Shown: positions 8,050-16,260, counted from the stretch's first letter. The stretch: DNA of 64,000 nucleotides from Domibacillus indicus (GCF_023715895.1 NZ_JAMBOO010000020.1:1-64000); one strand, 5' to 3'. Program-made: numbers and translations. The notes: generated from the letters alone by a model not told the origin.

Positions 8050-9129
8050 ATGGAAACCATTTCTTTAAAATTGAAACTAATGAAGCCAACCAATGAAAAA
8101 GAACAGATATACTGCAAAATGACCGAATTAAACACCGGCTTTTCCAATTGGCTTCTTCAGTATGATGAACTTTCAAAAGCGACTTCGAAAGTCTACAAAC
8201 TTTTTTCTACGGACAAATTGCCTTCGGCCATTGTCAACCAAACCATCCGGGAAGTAAAGTCACAAAAGAAAAATCAAAAAGCAAAAGCCTTTCGCCGTTT
8301 TTGGTGTACCTTTAACAACCAAAATTTAAAAGTTGAAAAAGAAAACGGCTTATACAAACTCTCTTTTCCTACATTAGAGAAACGAGTCGGTGTTCCCGTT
8401 GTGGCAGAGCTCTATCAGCAGCATTGGCTTGATAAAATATTGTCCGGCGAAGCAAAATTAGGTGCCGGCAAGCTTTATGAGAAAAAAGGGAAATGGTATA
8501 TGTCTGTGGCGGTTTCTTTTGAACCGAAGGTTGTTTCCTCTTCTTCTAAAGTGATGGGTATAGACGTAGGGCTAAATTATTTAGCAGTTGCTTCAATAGG
8601 GACAAGTTCATTGTTTTTCAAAGGAAACGAGGCTGCTTTTATTCGAAGAAGATTTACTTCAAGGAGAAAAACCTTAGGAAGAAATAAGCTTCTTTCTGTT
8701 ATTAAAGACTCTAAAAATAAAGAGTCCCAATGGATGAAAAATCTGAACCATACAATAAGCCGGCAAATCGTTCATTTTGCTGCAGAGAACGGTGTTCGCT
8801 GCATTCGAATGGAAGACTTGACAGGCATTCGCCGTAAAGCCAAATCAAAAAAAGACGCAGGCAGAAATCTGCACTCCTGGGCACATTATCAGCTTCAGCA
8901 GTTTATTGAATACAAAGCCAAAATGGCAGGGATTCAAGTTGAATATGTGAATCCACATCATACCTCTCAAACATGTAAGTGTGGCCATGTAGACAAAAAG
9001 AATCGAAAAAGACACACGTTTGCGTGTGTCAAATGTCAGTATACACTTCATGCTGACGCGAATGCAGCCATTAATATTTCGAAAGCCATCAGCGGCCTTT
9101 CAAAAAAGAAAAACAAGCAAGCAGCTTAA
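8050..9129 (+). CDS. tnpB: RNA-guided endonuclease TnpB, element 1
   Basis: This TnpB has 359 residues. The three RuvC acidic residues are present in GIDVGLNYLAVAS, IRMEDLTGIR and HADANAAINIS. The zinc ribbon reads TCKCG and FACVKC, so the first pair is spaced C-x-C instead of the usual C-x-x-C. The ATG at 8050 is chosen because AAGGAGG lies inside the earlier TTG frame, 7 bases before it. TnpB proteins use an omega-RNA made from the element's right end to cut DNA next to a target-adjacent motif. They help retain the element after excision. With RuvC intact this copy may be active. No tnpA accompanies it. Confidence 0.93.
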   Translation: METISLKLKLMKPTNEKEQIYCKMTELNTGFSNWLLQYDELSKATSKVYKLFSTDKLPSAIVNQTIREVKSQKKNQKAKAFRRFWCTFNNQNLKVEKENGLYKLSFPTLEKRVGVPVVAELYQQHWLDKILSGEAKLGAGKLYEKKGKWYMSVAVSFEPKVVSSSSKVMGIDVGLNYLAVASIGTSSLFFKGNEAAFIRRRFTSRRKTLGRNKLLSVIKDSKNKESQWMKNLNHTISRQIVHFAAENGVRCIRMEDLTGIRRKAKSKKDAGRNLHSWAHYQLQQFIEYKAKMAGIQVEYVNPHHTSQTCKCGHVDKKNRKRHTFACVKCQYTLHADANAAINISKAISGLSKKKNKQAA

Positions 9130-9334
9130 CCTAGTCCTGTGGTAACAGCAGGACCGCCTGTAAGGTACATGTATGCCGAAGGCATACAAAACGAAGCAGG
9201 ACGGGCTGATGACACCGCCCTTAACTGAAGGCGAGTTCTAAACAGAAATGGACTGGGAACGCGTTCGCACTTCAGAATCCCACCCGTCTCACCGCAAGGT
9301 GAAGGGCTTGCGGCTTTAGCCGTGGGAGTGTCAA
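9130..9334 (+). ncRNA. Putative omega-RNA of element 1 (right end)
   Basis: The 205 bases between the tnpB stop and the element end have several hairpins, including TGTATGCC/GGCATACA (9171-9188) and CGGCTTTAGCCG near the end. This matches the omega-RNA scaffold known for TnpB. The true 5' end is probably inside tnpB. The guide would be the 16-20 bases from 9335 (TGATTTAAGGAAATGC). Confidence 0.6.
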
Positions 9335-9373
9335 TGATTTAAGGAAATGCCAGATGGATGTTGTCATTTCCTT

Positions 9374-9402
9374 TTGTTTTACAGATAAGCTTGTGCTACA
9401 AT
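9374..9402 (+). promoter_or_regulatory. Sigma-A promoter of vmlR
   Basis: TTGTTT (9374-9379) and TACAAT (9397-9402) are separated by 17 bases, predicting a start near 9409 and a leader of about 230 bases. Confidence 0.65.
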
Positions 9403-9408
9403 CACTTT

Positions 9409-9610
9409 AATTAACATGCGGAAAGGAATGACGGGTGGACGATGATTAACTAATCTTATTTTTCGAATTTGAAACCGCATATTTCAAATCACAAAAAATA
9501 GGATTAGTCTGCCCATCTTCAATACGTTATACAGCTATTATTGAAAATAGCTTATTTCATCATGCAAAGGTACGGCTAATCCTTCCAACTAACTGGGAGG
9601 ATTTTTTTAT
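9409..9610 (+). promoter_or_regulatory. Ribosome-controlled transcription attenuator of vmlR (predicted)
   Basis: The leader carries a GTG-GAC-GAT-GAT-TAA mini-ORF (9435-9449) behind AAAGGA. Its stop overlaps the 5' arm (9449-9463) of a hairpin whose 3' arm is 9493-9508. That 3' arm contains GGATTAG (9501-9507), which can instead pair with CTAATCC (9576-9582), the start of the terminator at 9578-9610. A ribosome held on the mini-ORF would free GGATTAG and prevent termination. Leaders of this type are known for vmlR and other ABC-F resistance genes; the specific pairings here are read from this sequence. Confidence 0.65.
9578..9610 (+). terminator. Attenuator terminator upstream of vmlR
   Basis: AATCCTTCC pairs with GGGAGGATT (one G-U) around an 8-base loop, followed by seven Ts. 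It lies 30 bases before the vmlR start, so it must be regulated. Confidence 0.8.
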
Positions 9611-9637
9611 TCTCCCTTTAATGAAAGGGACGATGTT

Positions 9638-11269
9638 ATGAAAGAACTATTAAAGTTATCCAATATGGGTTATGAAATAGGGGACTTCAAGGTTTTTGAG
9701 AGAGCCAATGCAAGTGTTCAAAAAAGGGATGTGATCGGTTTAATTGGTAAAAATGGTGCGGGGAAATCCACTTTACTGCAATTAATCCATCGTGACTTAA
9801 CCCCAACACAAGGGCATATAGAGTGGCTGCAGCCAGATCTGAAAGTGGTCATGGTTGAACAAGAAACCGAGTCACATTCGTTTAAAGATAAAACAACTTC
9901 CGAGGCCAGGCTGTTAGAAAAATGGAGTGTGCCAGAACAGGAGTACTCGCATTTAAGCGGCGGGGAAAAATTGAAAGCACGGCTTGCCCAAGGATTTTCA
10001 AAAGATGCCGACCTTTTATTATTAGATGAACCAACAAACCATCTCGACGAACAAAGTATAGAATTTCTCGCCAGACAAATTAAACATTATAAAGGCACCA
10101 TTATTTTGGTTTCGCATGATCGTCATTTTTTAGATGTGATTACCACGAAAATCTGGTCCATTGAAGAAAGAAAGCTTATAGAACACAAAGGAAATTATTC
10201 TAGCTATATGGAGGACCGTAAACAGAAAAGACTCACCCAGCAAGGGGAATATGAAAAGCAGCAAAAAATGGTTAAACGAATCGAAGACCAAATGCATAAT
10301 CTTACTTCCTGGTCCCAAAAAGCCCATGCGCAATCAACAAAGCAAGAAGGCTTTAAAGAACATTACCGCACAAAAGCAAAGCGAATGGACACTCAAGTAA
10401 AATCAAAACAAAAGCGTTTGGAAAAGGAGCTCCAAAGGGCAAAAATTGAACCGGTTGAGCCAGAATATGCGGTGCGTTTTTCCATTAAATCAGATCATAA
10501 GACAGGAAAACGCTTTTTAGAAATCAAAAATGTAACAAAGTCATTTAACGGACGAACACTTTTCAAAAACGTTAATTTTACGATTCAGCATGGCGAAAAA
10601 GTGTCAATCATAGGTCCAAATGGCAGCGGCAAGACCACGTTATTGAACATAATGCTTGGACAGGAACCGGCTGAAGGCAATGTATGGATGTCACCGTCTG
10701 CAAATGTTGGCTATTTGACTCAGGAAGTATTCGATTTACCGCTTGACCAAACTCCGGAGCAGCTTTTTATCCAGGAAACATTCGAGGCGAGAGGAAGAGT
10801 TCAAACCTTAATGAAGCATTTAGGGTTTAACGCTTTTCAATGGACGGAGCCTATTCGGAATATGAGTATGGGTGAGCGTGTGAAGTGTAAGTTAATGAAA
10901 TATATTTTAGAAGAAAAAGATGTGCTTATTTTAGATGAGCCGACCAATCACCTGGACCTGCCTTCACGTGAACAGCTTGAAGATACCCTGGCACAGTATA
11001 ACGGAACGTTAATCGTTGTTTCTCATGATAAGCATTTTGTAGAAAAAACGACCAGCAGCAAACTCGTTATAACGAATTCCACTATACAAAAACAACTGGA
11101 TAAAGTACAGCCCAAAAGAGACAGTCTGGCTGAATTGCGATTAAAGCTTGAAACAGAAAGACAAGAAGTGTTAGGAAAGCTGAGCTTTATGACCCCAAAG
11201 GATGCAGCATACGCAGCGCTTGACCAGAAATTCAATGAACTTACGAAGCAAATAAATAAACTTTCATAA
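9638..11269 (+). CDS. vmlR: VmlR-type ABC-F ribosome protection protein
   Basis: The protein (543 residues) has two ABC ATPase domains and no membrane segment. Domain 1 has Walker A GKNGAGKST, signature LSGGEKLKARLAQ and Walker B LLLLDEPTNHLD. Domain 2 has GPNGSGKTT, MSMGERVKCKLMK and VLILDEPTNHLD. A long charged linker (about residues 190-270, rich in K/Q/E) carries the ribosome-reaching segment. It is very close in length and sequence to Bacillus VmlR, which dislodges virginiamycin M, lincomycin and similar drugs from the ribosomal A/P-site region. The start is the ATG after AAAGGGA. The attenuator upstream suggests drug-inducible expression. Some other ABC-F subfamily is possible but less likely. 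Confidence 0.9.
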   Translation: MKELLKLSNMGYEIGDFKVFERANASVQKRDVIGLIGKNGAGKSTLLQLIHRDLTPTQGHIEWLQPDLKVVMVEQETESHSFKDKTTSEARLLEKWSVPEQEYSHLSGGEKLKARLAQGFSKDADLLLLDEPTNHLDEQSIEFLARQIKHYKGTIILVSHDRHFLDVITTKIWSIEERKLIEHKGNYSSYMEDRKQKRLTQQGEYEKQQKMVKRIEDQMHNLTSWSQKAHAQSTKQEGFKEHYRTKAKRMDTQVKSKQKRLEKELQRAKIEPVEPEYAVRFSIKSDHKTGKRFLEIKNVTKSFNGRTLFKNVNFTIQHGEKVSIIGPNGSGKTTLLNIMLGQEPAEGNVWMSPSANVGYLTQEVFDLPLDQTPEQLFIQETFEARGRVQTLMKHLGFNAFQWTEPIRNMSMGERVKCKLMKYILEEKDVLILDEPTNHLDLPSREQLEDTLAQYNGTLIVVSHDKHFVEKTTSSKLVITNSTIQKQLDKVQPKRDSLAELRLKLETERQEVLGKLSFMTPKDAAYAALDQKFNELTKQINKLS

Positions 11270-11286
11270 AGAATCTCATAAAAAAG

Positions 11287-11325
11287 TTCCTTCTTCAACT
11301 GATTTTACTCTGGTTGGAGAAGGAA
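11287..11325. terminator. Hairpin after vmlR
   Basis: TTCCTTCTTCAAC pairs with GTTGGAGAAGGAA with one mismatch. The A run lies on the 5' side, so it works best for minus-strand transcripts, such as one from the small frame at 11488-11664. Confidence 0.6.
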
Positions 11326-11487
11326 TCATGCAAAGTCGAAAAGGATCTTTTTTATAAAATAAAGATGCTTTCGTTTAACGAAGTTAAAAGCATGACCATT
11401 CGAATTGTTACTCAACTGTTCGTCTATACAGAACTACGACTTCAGCCATATCTCTGTAATGAATAAAGAAGGAAAATAGCTAAAAAC

Positions 11488-11664
11488 CTAGTTTCCCCAT
11501 TTAAGGAACATCGTTAAAGTACCGCATTGTGCACCTTGAGCTTGACCATAAATTGTCAGCAAAACACCGCTCGGAGTAAATTCAGTTGTAACAGGCGTAT
11601 CTATTCCTATCGATTTAATCAAACGGTCAACTTCCTGTTGGCTCCCAGTTTGAGCTGCCGACAT
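11488..11664 (-). CDS. Small uncharacterised ORF, 58 residues
   Basis: A minus-strand frame begins MSAAQTGSQQEVDRLIKSIG and ends CGTLTMFLKWGN. The composition is protein-like, with a helix-forming start and an alternating hydrophobic second half. A TGA stop sits directly before the ATG, and no clear ribosome site is seen. It could be the surviving end of a broken gene rather than an intact one. A minus-strand-oriented hairpin at 11287-11325 would end its transcript. I do not recognise the family. Confidence 0.35.
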   Translation of the reverse strand: MSAAQTGSQQEVDRLIKSIGIDTPVTTEFTPSGVLLTIYGQAQGAQCGTLTMFLKWGN

Positions 11665-11936
11665 TCATCTATTAGCGAATGGAGGTTCAGAAAATTTTTT
11701 AAGTATAATGCTGGCTTCGCCAACGGTTTTCTAGAAATAAATTACAGAATACTCAAAAATGGAGATGTCTATAGGAGGGTATTGCCGAATTACAGGGAAG
11801 TAAAATAAGGATTTTGGTAATACAAAATAACACCCCTCTTTTTATTAATATAACTATGTAATGAAATGAATGATGGTTACTCTAAGCTTGATTTAGCTGT
11901 TCATAAACGCTGCCAAGTAACAAGGAGGATAAGAGA

Positions 11937-12119
11937 TTGAAAGATTCCATGAGTATCCAGCTGCTTGCACGCCTATGTCAGCATCTCTTTCATTTTTTAT
12001 TACAATCTCCAATTTTCGGCCAGTTTCCCTTGATCAAACGGATAACGATAAGAATAGCTTTTGATTTTAATGTATTTCCTTTTTTAAAATATAGATACTT
12101 TTTTAGAAAAATATTGTAA
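11937..12119 (+). CDS. Possible small hydrophobic/basic peptide gene, 60 residues
   Basis: A TTG start lies 8-9 bases after a strong AAGGAGG. The predicted peptide begins MKDSMSIQLLARLCQHLF and is rich in F, L, I, K and R, with no acidic residues after the first few. The ribosome site is the main evidence. The region 11270-12560 is gene-poor and looks decayed, so this may be the head of a dead gene. No function is suggested. Apart from this, the small frame at 11488-11664 and the hairpin at 11287-11325, I see nothing convincing in this stretch. Confidence 0.25.
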   Translation: MKDSMSIQLLARLCQHLFHFLLQSPIFGQFPLIKRITIRIAFDFNVFPFLKYRYFFRKIL

Positions 12120-12560
12120 TTCCAAACAAATCCTTGTACAATAAGCACTGTAATGAAACCGCTTTAAAACTCCTTTATGTTTCCACTTAACCAGCTTTCT
12201 ATCATTTCTCATAGCTGGGCTTATAGATGTATCTTAGGCATTCTAATGCAATCCAGGTACATCCCTGTAAAATATAAAACTATTCTTTAACCAGTATTTC
12301 ATCCAAACGATTTTTTAATAGGGAATTATGCTAAGAAGGAACCAGCCCATAGGGTGAGTTCTTTTTGGTCATGCTCTATTTGTTTGTCGACTTATCAGAA
12401 TATATAAAATATTTTGTCTACTTTTGTCGAATGTAAAGGTGTCGAATGTAGAGGTGTAGAAATCTATTAAGTGGAGCTTAACAAGGTGATACGCGGAACC
12501 CAGCTAACTTGCATACTAGGTCAAAATGAATATATAGAAGAGAAAAGGAGATGGAGCAAC

Positions 12561-13715
12561 ATGACAAAACAAAAATGCGTTGCCATGCTTTTGGCGGGAG
12601 GACAAGGAAGCAGATTAAAAGAACTGACAGAAAATCTGGCAAAACCAGCAGTGCCATTCGGCGGGAAATACCGGATTATTGATTTTCCATTGTCAAACTG
12701 TGCTCACTCAAGTATCCAAACGGTTGGCGTTCTAACGCAGTACCAGCCTCTTGTTTTAAACTCTTATATCGGAAATGGCCGGGCATGGGATTTAGACCGC
12801 AGCAGCGGGGGAGTCACGGTTTTGCCGCCTTATGCTAGTGCTTCAGAAATCAATTGGTATACGGGTACAGCGAGTGCCATTTATCAGAACTTCAACTATC
12901 TCCAGCAATATGATCCGGAACATGTACTCATTTTATCCGGTGATCACATTTATAAAATGAACTACGATTTAATGCTAGACTACCATATTAAACAAAAAGC
13001 AGATGTAACCATTTCTGTGATTGAAGTGCCATGGAGCGAAGCAAGCCGCTTTGGTATTATGAATACAGACGAAAACTACAAGGTTACGCGCTTTGATGAA
13101 AAGCCAAAGAAACCGGAAAGTAACCTGGCTTCAATGGGCATTTATATTTTTAAATGGTCTGTTTTAAAGAAATATCTGGAACAGGATGCAAGCAATCCGG
13201 ATTCTTCTAATGACTTCGGAAAAGACGTAATTCCAGCCATGCTTGAAGATCAGCAAAAACTAGTTGCTTATCCGTTTAAAGGCTATTGGAAAGACGTAGG
13301 CACAATCGAAAGCCTTTGGGAAGCCCATATGGATCTGCTAAGCGATGAAAATGAGCTGAATCTGCATGATCGTTCCTGGCCTATTTACTCGGCCAACAAG
13401 AGCCTGCCGCCGCAGGTAACAGGGAAAAATGCCTGCGTTAAGCATTCCATCTTAAATGAAGGATGTATTATTGACGGCGAAGTTCAATTCTCTGTCGTAT
13501 CTCAGAATGTAACCGTTGATGCAAAAGCGGTTGTGAAAGATTCAGTGGTGATGCCAAATGCGTACATAGGAAAAGGTGCGTTTATTGAGCGGGCAATCGT
13601 GATGGAAAACGTTGAAGTGCCGGAAAACATGGTGATTCGGAATGAATCAGCGGACATCTTGTTGATCACAAAGGATTTTGTGGCGGCCCATGCAAAAGAA
13701 TCACTTAACGTCTAA
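12561..13715 (+). CDS. glgC: Glucose-1-phosphate adenylyltransferase GlgC
   Basis: The enzyme makes ADP-glucose from glucose 1-phosphate and ATP, the committed step of bacterial glycogen synthesis. The 384 residues match Bacillus GlgC. The nucleotide-binding start is [17 protein letters not shown], followed by [19 protein letters not shown], the catalytic [10 protein letters not shown] and [21 protein letters not shown] left-handed beta-helix C-terminal region follows from about residue 290. The ATG at 12561, after AAAGGAG, was chosen over an in-frame start 30 codons earlier because homology begins there. In Bacillus glgC normally sits in glgBCDAP and its product pairs with GlgD. Here no other glycogen gene is adjacent, so it is a detached or extra copy. 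Confidence 0.93.
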   Translation: MTKQKCVAMLLAGGQGSRLKELTENLAKPAVPFGGKYRIIDFPLSNCAHSSIQTVGVLTQYQPLVLNSYIGNGRAWDLDRSSGGVTVLPPYASASEINWYTGTASAIYQNFNYLQQYDPEHVLILSGDHIYKMNYDLMLDYHIKQKADVTISVIEVPWSEASRFGIMNTDENYKVTRFDEKPKKPESNLASMGIYIFKWSVLKKYLEQDASNPDSSNDFGKDVIPAMLEDQQKLVAYPFKGYWKDVGTIESLWEAHMDLLSDENELNLHDRSWPIYSANKSLPPQVTGKNACVKHSILNEGCIIDGEVQFSVVSQNVTVDAKAVVKDSVVMPNAYIGKGAFIERAIVMENVEVPENMVIRNESADILLITKDFVAAHAKESLNV

Positions 13716-13840
13716 GCGTAATTGAGCGCAGGCACCTTAGGGGGAAGCCGGCTTTCTAGCGTATGGAATGGAAAGTGCTGTCCGAGCATTTTGGTAGAAT
13801 TGCTGGCTGAATCATGATAAATTCAACAGTATCTTTTCGT

Positions 13841-13870
13841 CCAATGAAATGAAGTTCTATGTTTCATTGG
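13841..13870 (+). terminator. Hairpin after glgC
   Basis: CCAATGAAA pairs with TTTCATTGG around a 12-base loop. The following GTGTATT is a poor T tail, so termination is likely weak. Confidence 0.4.
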
Positions 13871-13950
13871 GTGTATTAGGACAATCTTACAAAAGTATCG
13901 GAAGCAAACATATAAAAGCTGGTTTCGTTTGGTGAGAAAGGATGACAAAG

Positions 13951-14130
13951 ATGGCAAAGAAGGTAGCGGAAGTAGGCAGCATCATTGAATTCCACAATGG
14001 AATCAAAGGCGTCGTTCAAAAAGTGAATGAAAACTCGGTTATTGTGGCGATTACGGAAAATCAAACGCCACTTGAATATGAAGGAAACCGCACGGTGGTT
14101 AATCATAAAAGGTACACAGTTGTTTCTTAA
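13951..14130 (+). CDS. DUF2187 (YkvS-type) small protein
   Basis: The 59-residue protein fits the DUF2187 family, a KOW-like small beta fold seen in Bacillus. The pattern is EVGSIIEFHNGIKGVV followed by VNENSVIVAIT and NRTVVNHKRYTVV. The ATG at 13951 is preferred over the one at 13942 because GAAAGG is 8 bases before it and abuts the first. A strong terminator follows, so it is monocistronic. Its function is unknown; the fold suggests binding to RNA or protein, which is inference. Confidence 0.8.
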   Translation: MAKKVAEVGSIIEFHNGIKGVVQKVNENSVIVAITENQTPLEYEGNRTVVNHKRYTVVS

Positions 14131-14135
14131 TAATG

Positions 14136-14180
14136 AAAAAGGGCAAACAGACTTCAATGTCTGTTTGCCCTTTTGTTTTT
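14136..14180 (+). terminator. Strong terminator after the DUF2187 gene
   Basis: AAAGGGCAAACAGAC pairs perfectly with GTCTGTTTGCCCTTT around TTCAAT, with T-rich DNA after it. Confidence 0.9.
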
Positions 14181-14290
14181 TGTAGAATACTCATTGATTA
14201 GTATCTAATAATCCTATCTTAAAAAAGGCTTTAAGGGAGCTTTTTACGGTAAAACACGGATGATTATCAAAGGAGGAAATACTGGAACAG

Positions 14291-14581
14291 TTATCTTTCT
14301 TTCCAGTCATCTATGATGGATTCCACTTGCTTTTTGTCCACGATATTAACCGCAAAATAAACAATATCCTTATATGTCATCTTCCGGATGGGATTTTGAG
14401 CCGCGTTATGCAGGTCTCTCAAAACGATGATATCCGGCAGGGTAAAAGCCACTAAGATAATGCTCTTTTTTCCGCTTACGCCCCAGGTGCCTCCTGTACC
14501 CAAAACAAGAGGCAGGGGATCCTGTCGGTTTCTAACATAATCATATACCCATTCTTGTTCGCTTAGCGCTTTTTTATTCAC
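14291..14581 (-). CDS. Hypothetical protein, 96 residues
   Basis: The start is GTG, with AAAGGGAAG upstream. The protein begins MNKKALSEQEWVYDYVRNRQ and has a middle VSGKKSIILVAFTLPDIIVL that looks like one buried beta-alpha unit. The end DKKQVESIIDDWKER is an amphipathic helix. There is no signal peptide or clear membrane segment. I do not recognise the family. It stands alone on the minus strand between a DUF2187 gene and a sugar-binding lipoprotein gene. Confidence 0.6.
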   Translation of the reverse strand: MNKKALSEQEWVYDYVRNRQDPLPLVLGTGGTWGVSGKKSIILVAFTLPDIIVLRDLHNAAQNPIRKMTYKDIVYFAVNIVDKKQVESIIDDWKER

Positions 14582-15117
14582 AGAGATCGTCTTCCCTTTA
14601 TTTAAACTACTTTCATACGGTTATATATTTATTATGAAGAGAAAATGGAAACTTATGCGGGACCAACATACAAAGGATGATTCTTGCAATAAGCCGGATT
14701 TGGTTATTGTGGGGAATTTGTTTTTTAGTAGTGATTTTCTTCTTTTAAAAAAGAACTGACTATGAAGAAAAGGAAGATATAGATGTAACAACATATTTTT
14801 GTAAGAAGTAGATGGATATACGTGTGTAGATGCATATACAAAATATGAGGTTGTGTTTAAGAACAATAAATGGTGATATGAAGCTGCTGTTGTTTTATCC
14901 TAATACTTTTCGTACAAACATCCCAACTCCAATATATCTAAACAATTTTGCAGTCAGGTTTCCCGCCTGGCTTTTTTTCTTTTTTAGAGAAGATTTTTCG
15001 TCATTGTGGCTTGAAAATGTACAAAGTAGTCGTCAAAGGATAAATACAAAAACGCTTTCTCACTTTACTATTTGAATTAGAAAGGAAAGATGCCGATAAA
15101 AAATGATCGGTAATTTT
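14582..15117. other. Gene-poor stretch before the sugar-binding gene
   Basis: No convincing gene is seen. A plus-strand frame of 41 codons (14634-14759) lacks a ribosome site. A plus-strand terminator lies at 14953-14984 (GTCAGG/CCTGGC with a T run), implying that some upstream plus-strand transcript ends here. Confidence 0.4.
14953..14984 (+). terminator. Orphan intrinsic terminator
   Basis: GTCAGG and CCTGGC (one G-U) enclose TTTCCCG and are followed by seven Ts. No clear gene precedes it on this strand. Confidence 0.65.
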
Positions 15118-15207
15118 TGATAGCGCTTACTTTGTAATCGCTTTATAGAGGAGGGGGCAGTTAGAAGAAATAAAAAGAAAAGTCACTCTATTAAGTAAGC
15201 GCTTTCT
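15118..15207 (+). promoter_or_regulatory. Two cre/LacI-type operators upstream of the sugar-binding lipoprotein gene
   Basis: TGATAGCGCTTACT (15118-15131) and AGTAAGCGCTTTCT (15194-15207) both carry the central AGCGCT of CcpA cre and LacI-family sites. They lie 76 bases apart and flank the likely promoter, which suggests catabolite control, a local LacI-type repressor, or looping between the two. Confidence 0.6.
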
Positions 15208-15238
15208 TTAGTGAACTATTATAGGGAGGGGATTTTAA

Positions 15239-16174
15239 ATGAAAACAACGAGTAAATGGATCACGATTTTTATTTTATTATTGTCAGTTGGACTAGCAGG
15301 ATGCAGTGGGGAAGACAGCAATAAAAAAGTAATCGGTATTTCCCTGCAGAACTTTAGTGATGAATTCCGTACCTATATTATCGATGCGATGCAAGAAGAA
15401 CAAAAAAAGCATCCTGATATTGAATTTGTTTACGCAGATGCTCAAAACGACAGTTCGACTCAAAAAGGGGATATTGAAAACTTTGTTGCGCGCGGCGTAG
15501 ATGCCATTATTTTCACGCCAGTTGATACCGTCGCGGCCATGGATATTGTCCATATGGTCAATGAGGCAGACATTCCGCTGATTATACTAAACCAGACATT
15601 TGATGGTGCTGACAAAGCAGCTGCTTATGTAGGGTCTGAATCGATTGAATCTGGCATTTTGCAAATGGAAGAAGTCGCAAAACTGCTGAATGGAAAAGGA
15701 AATATTGCCATTATGGATGGTACGCTGGGCCATGAAGCACAAATTAAGCGGACAGAAGGAAATATGCAGATTATTAAAGAACATCCAGACATGAAAGTAG
15801 TCAAACAAGGATCCGCAAACTGGTCACGTCCGGAAGGTATGGAATTAATGGAAAACTGGATGCAGTCAAGCAAGATTGATGCGGTCGTCGCTAATAATGA
15901 TGAAATGGCGATTGGTGCCATTATGGCGTTGGAATCGGAAGGGAAACTCAAGGATACCGTAGTAGCAGGCATTGATGCTACACCAGCAGCCCTGGATATG
16001 ATGCAGGAAGGAAAGTTAAAGGTTACCGTCTTCCAGGATGCAGCCGGCCAAGGGAAAGCGAGTATTGAAACAGCTGTTAAAGCAGCAAACGGGGAAGAAG
16101 TAGAAGATGCGATCATTCCGTATCAGCTGGTGACCCCGGAAAACGTGGATGAATTTGCGGCTAAATACGAGTAA
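15239..16174 (+). CDS. Sugar-binding lipoprotein of an ABC importer (RbsB type)
   Basis: This is a type I periplasmic-binding-fold lipoprotein of 311 residues. The lipobox is VGLAGC near residue 22. The mature part shows KKVIGISLQNFSDEFRTYII, VYADAQNDSSTQKGDIENFVARGVDAIIFTPVD and later VVANNDEMAIGAIMALE and AGIDATP, all typical of ribose/galactose-like binding proteins. It would capture a sugar or polyol outside the cell. No ATPase or permease gene is adjacent, so it is an orphan: either its partners are elsewhere or it works as a sensor. It has its own strong terminator and two LacI/CcpA-type operators upstream, so expression is carbon-controlled. Confidence 0.88.
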   Translation: MKTTSKWITIFILLLSVGLAGCSGEDSNKKVIGISLQNFSDEFRTYIIDAMQEEQKKHPDIEFVYADAQNDSSTQKGDIENFVARGVDAIIFTPVDTVAAMDIVHMVNEADIPLIILNQTFDGADKAAAYVGSESIESGILQMEEVAKLLNGKGNIAIMDGTLGHEAQIKRTEGNMQIIKEHPDMKVVKQGSANWSRPEGMELMENWMQSSKIDAVVANNDEMAIGAIMALESEGKLKDTVVAGIDATPAALDMMQEGKLKVTVFQDAAGQGKASIETAVKAANGEEVEDAIIPYQLVTPENVDEFAAKYE

Positions 16175-16260
16175 AGCATCCATGTTCCTGAGAAGGAAGA
16201 AAGGGTTCTGGCAGTAATGAATTTGAATTACCATCGCAAAGAAATATAATGAGTGTTCCA

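Larger units (their letters stand above)
7884..9334 (+). mobile_element. TnpB-only IS605-type element 1 (IS1341-like)
   Basis: The left end begins after TTAC (7880-7883), with a small CCCAC/GTGGG hairpin at 7893-7912. The right end is the typical GCCGTGGGAGTGTCAA ending near 9334. Between them is a single tnpB with no tnpA, so mobility would need a transposase in trans. The exact ends are inferred from the conserved end sequences and the TTAC-type target, not from an empty site. Confidence 0.75.

Noticed and set aside
9428-9445. Alternative vmlR leader peptide MTGGR from the ATG at 9428
   Set aside because: The ribosome site abuts this ATG, while the GTG at 9435 is well spaced and its stop overlaps the switch arm; not fully excluded.
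11527-11808. 93-codon plus-strand frame in the gene-poor stretch
   Set aside because: Low protein character in its first half and no ribosome site; the minus-strand frame in the same place looks better.
14634-14759. 41-codon plus-strand frame
   Set aside because: No ribosome site and no recognisable features; kept only as a note in the gene-poor entry.
15625-16116. 163-codon minus-strand frame opposite the sugar-binding gene
   Set aside because: It is an antisense shadow of a gene with clear binding-protein motifs.
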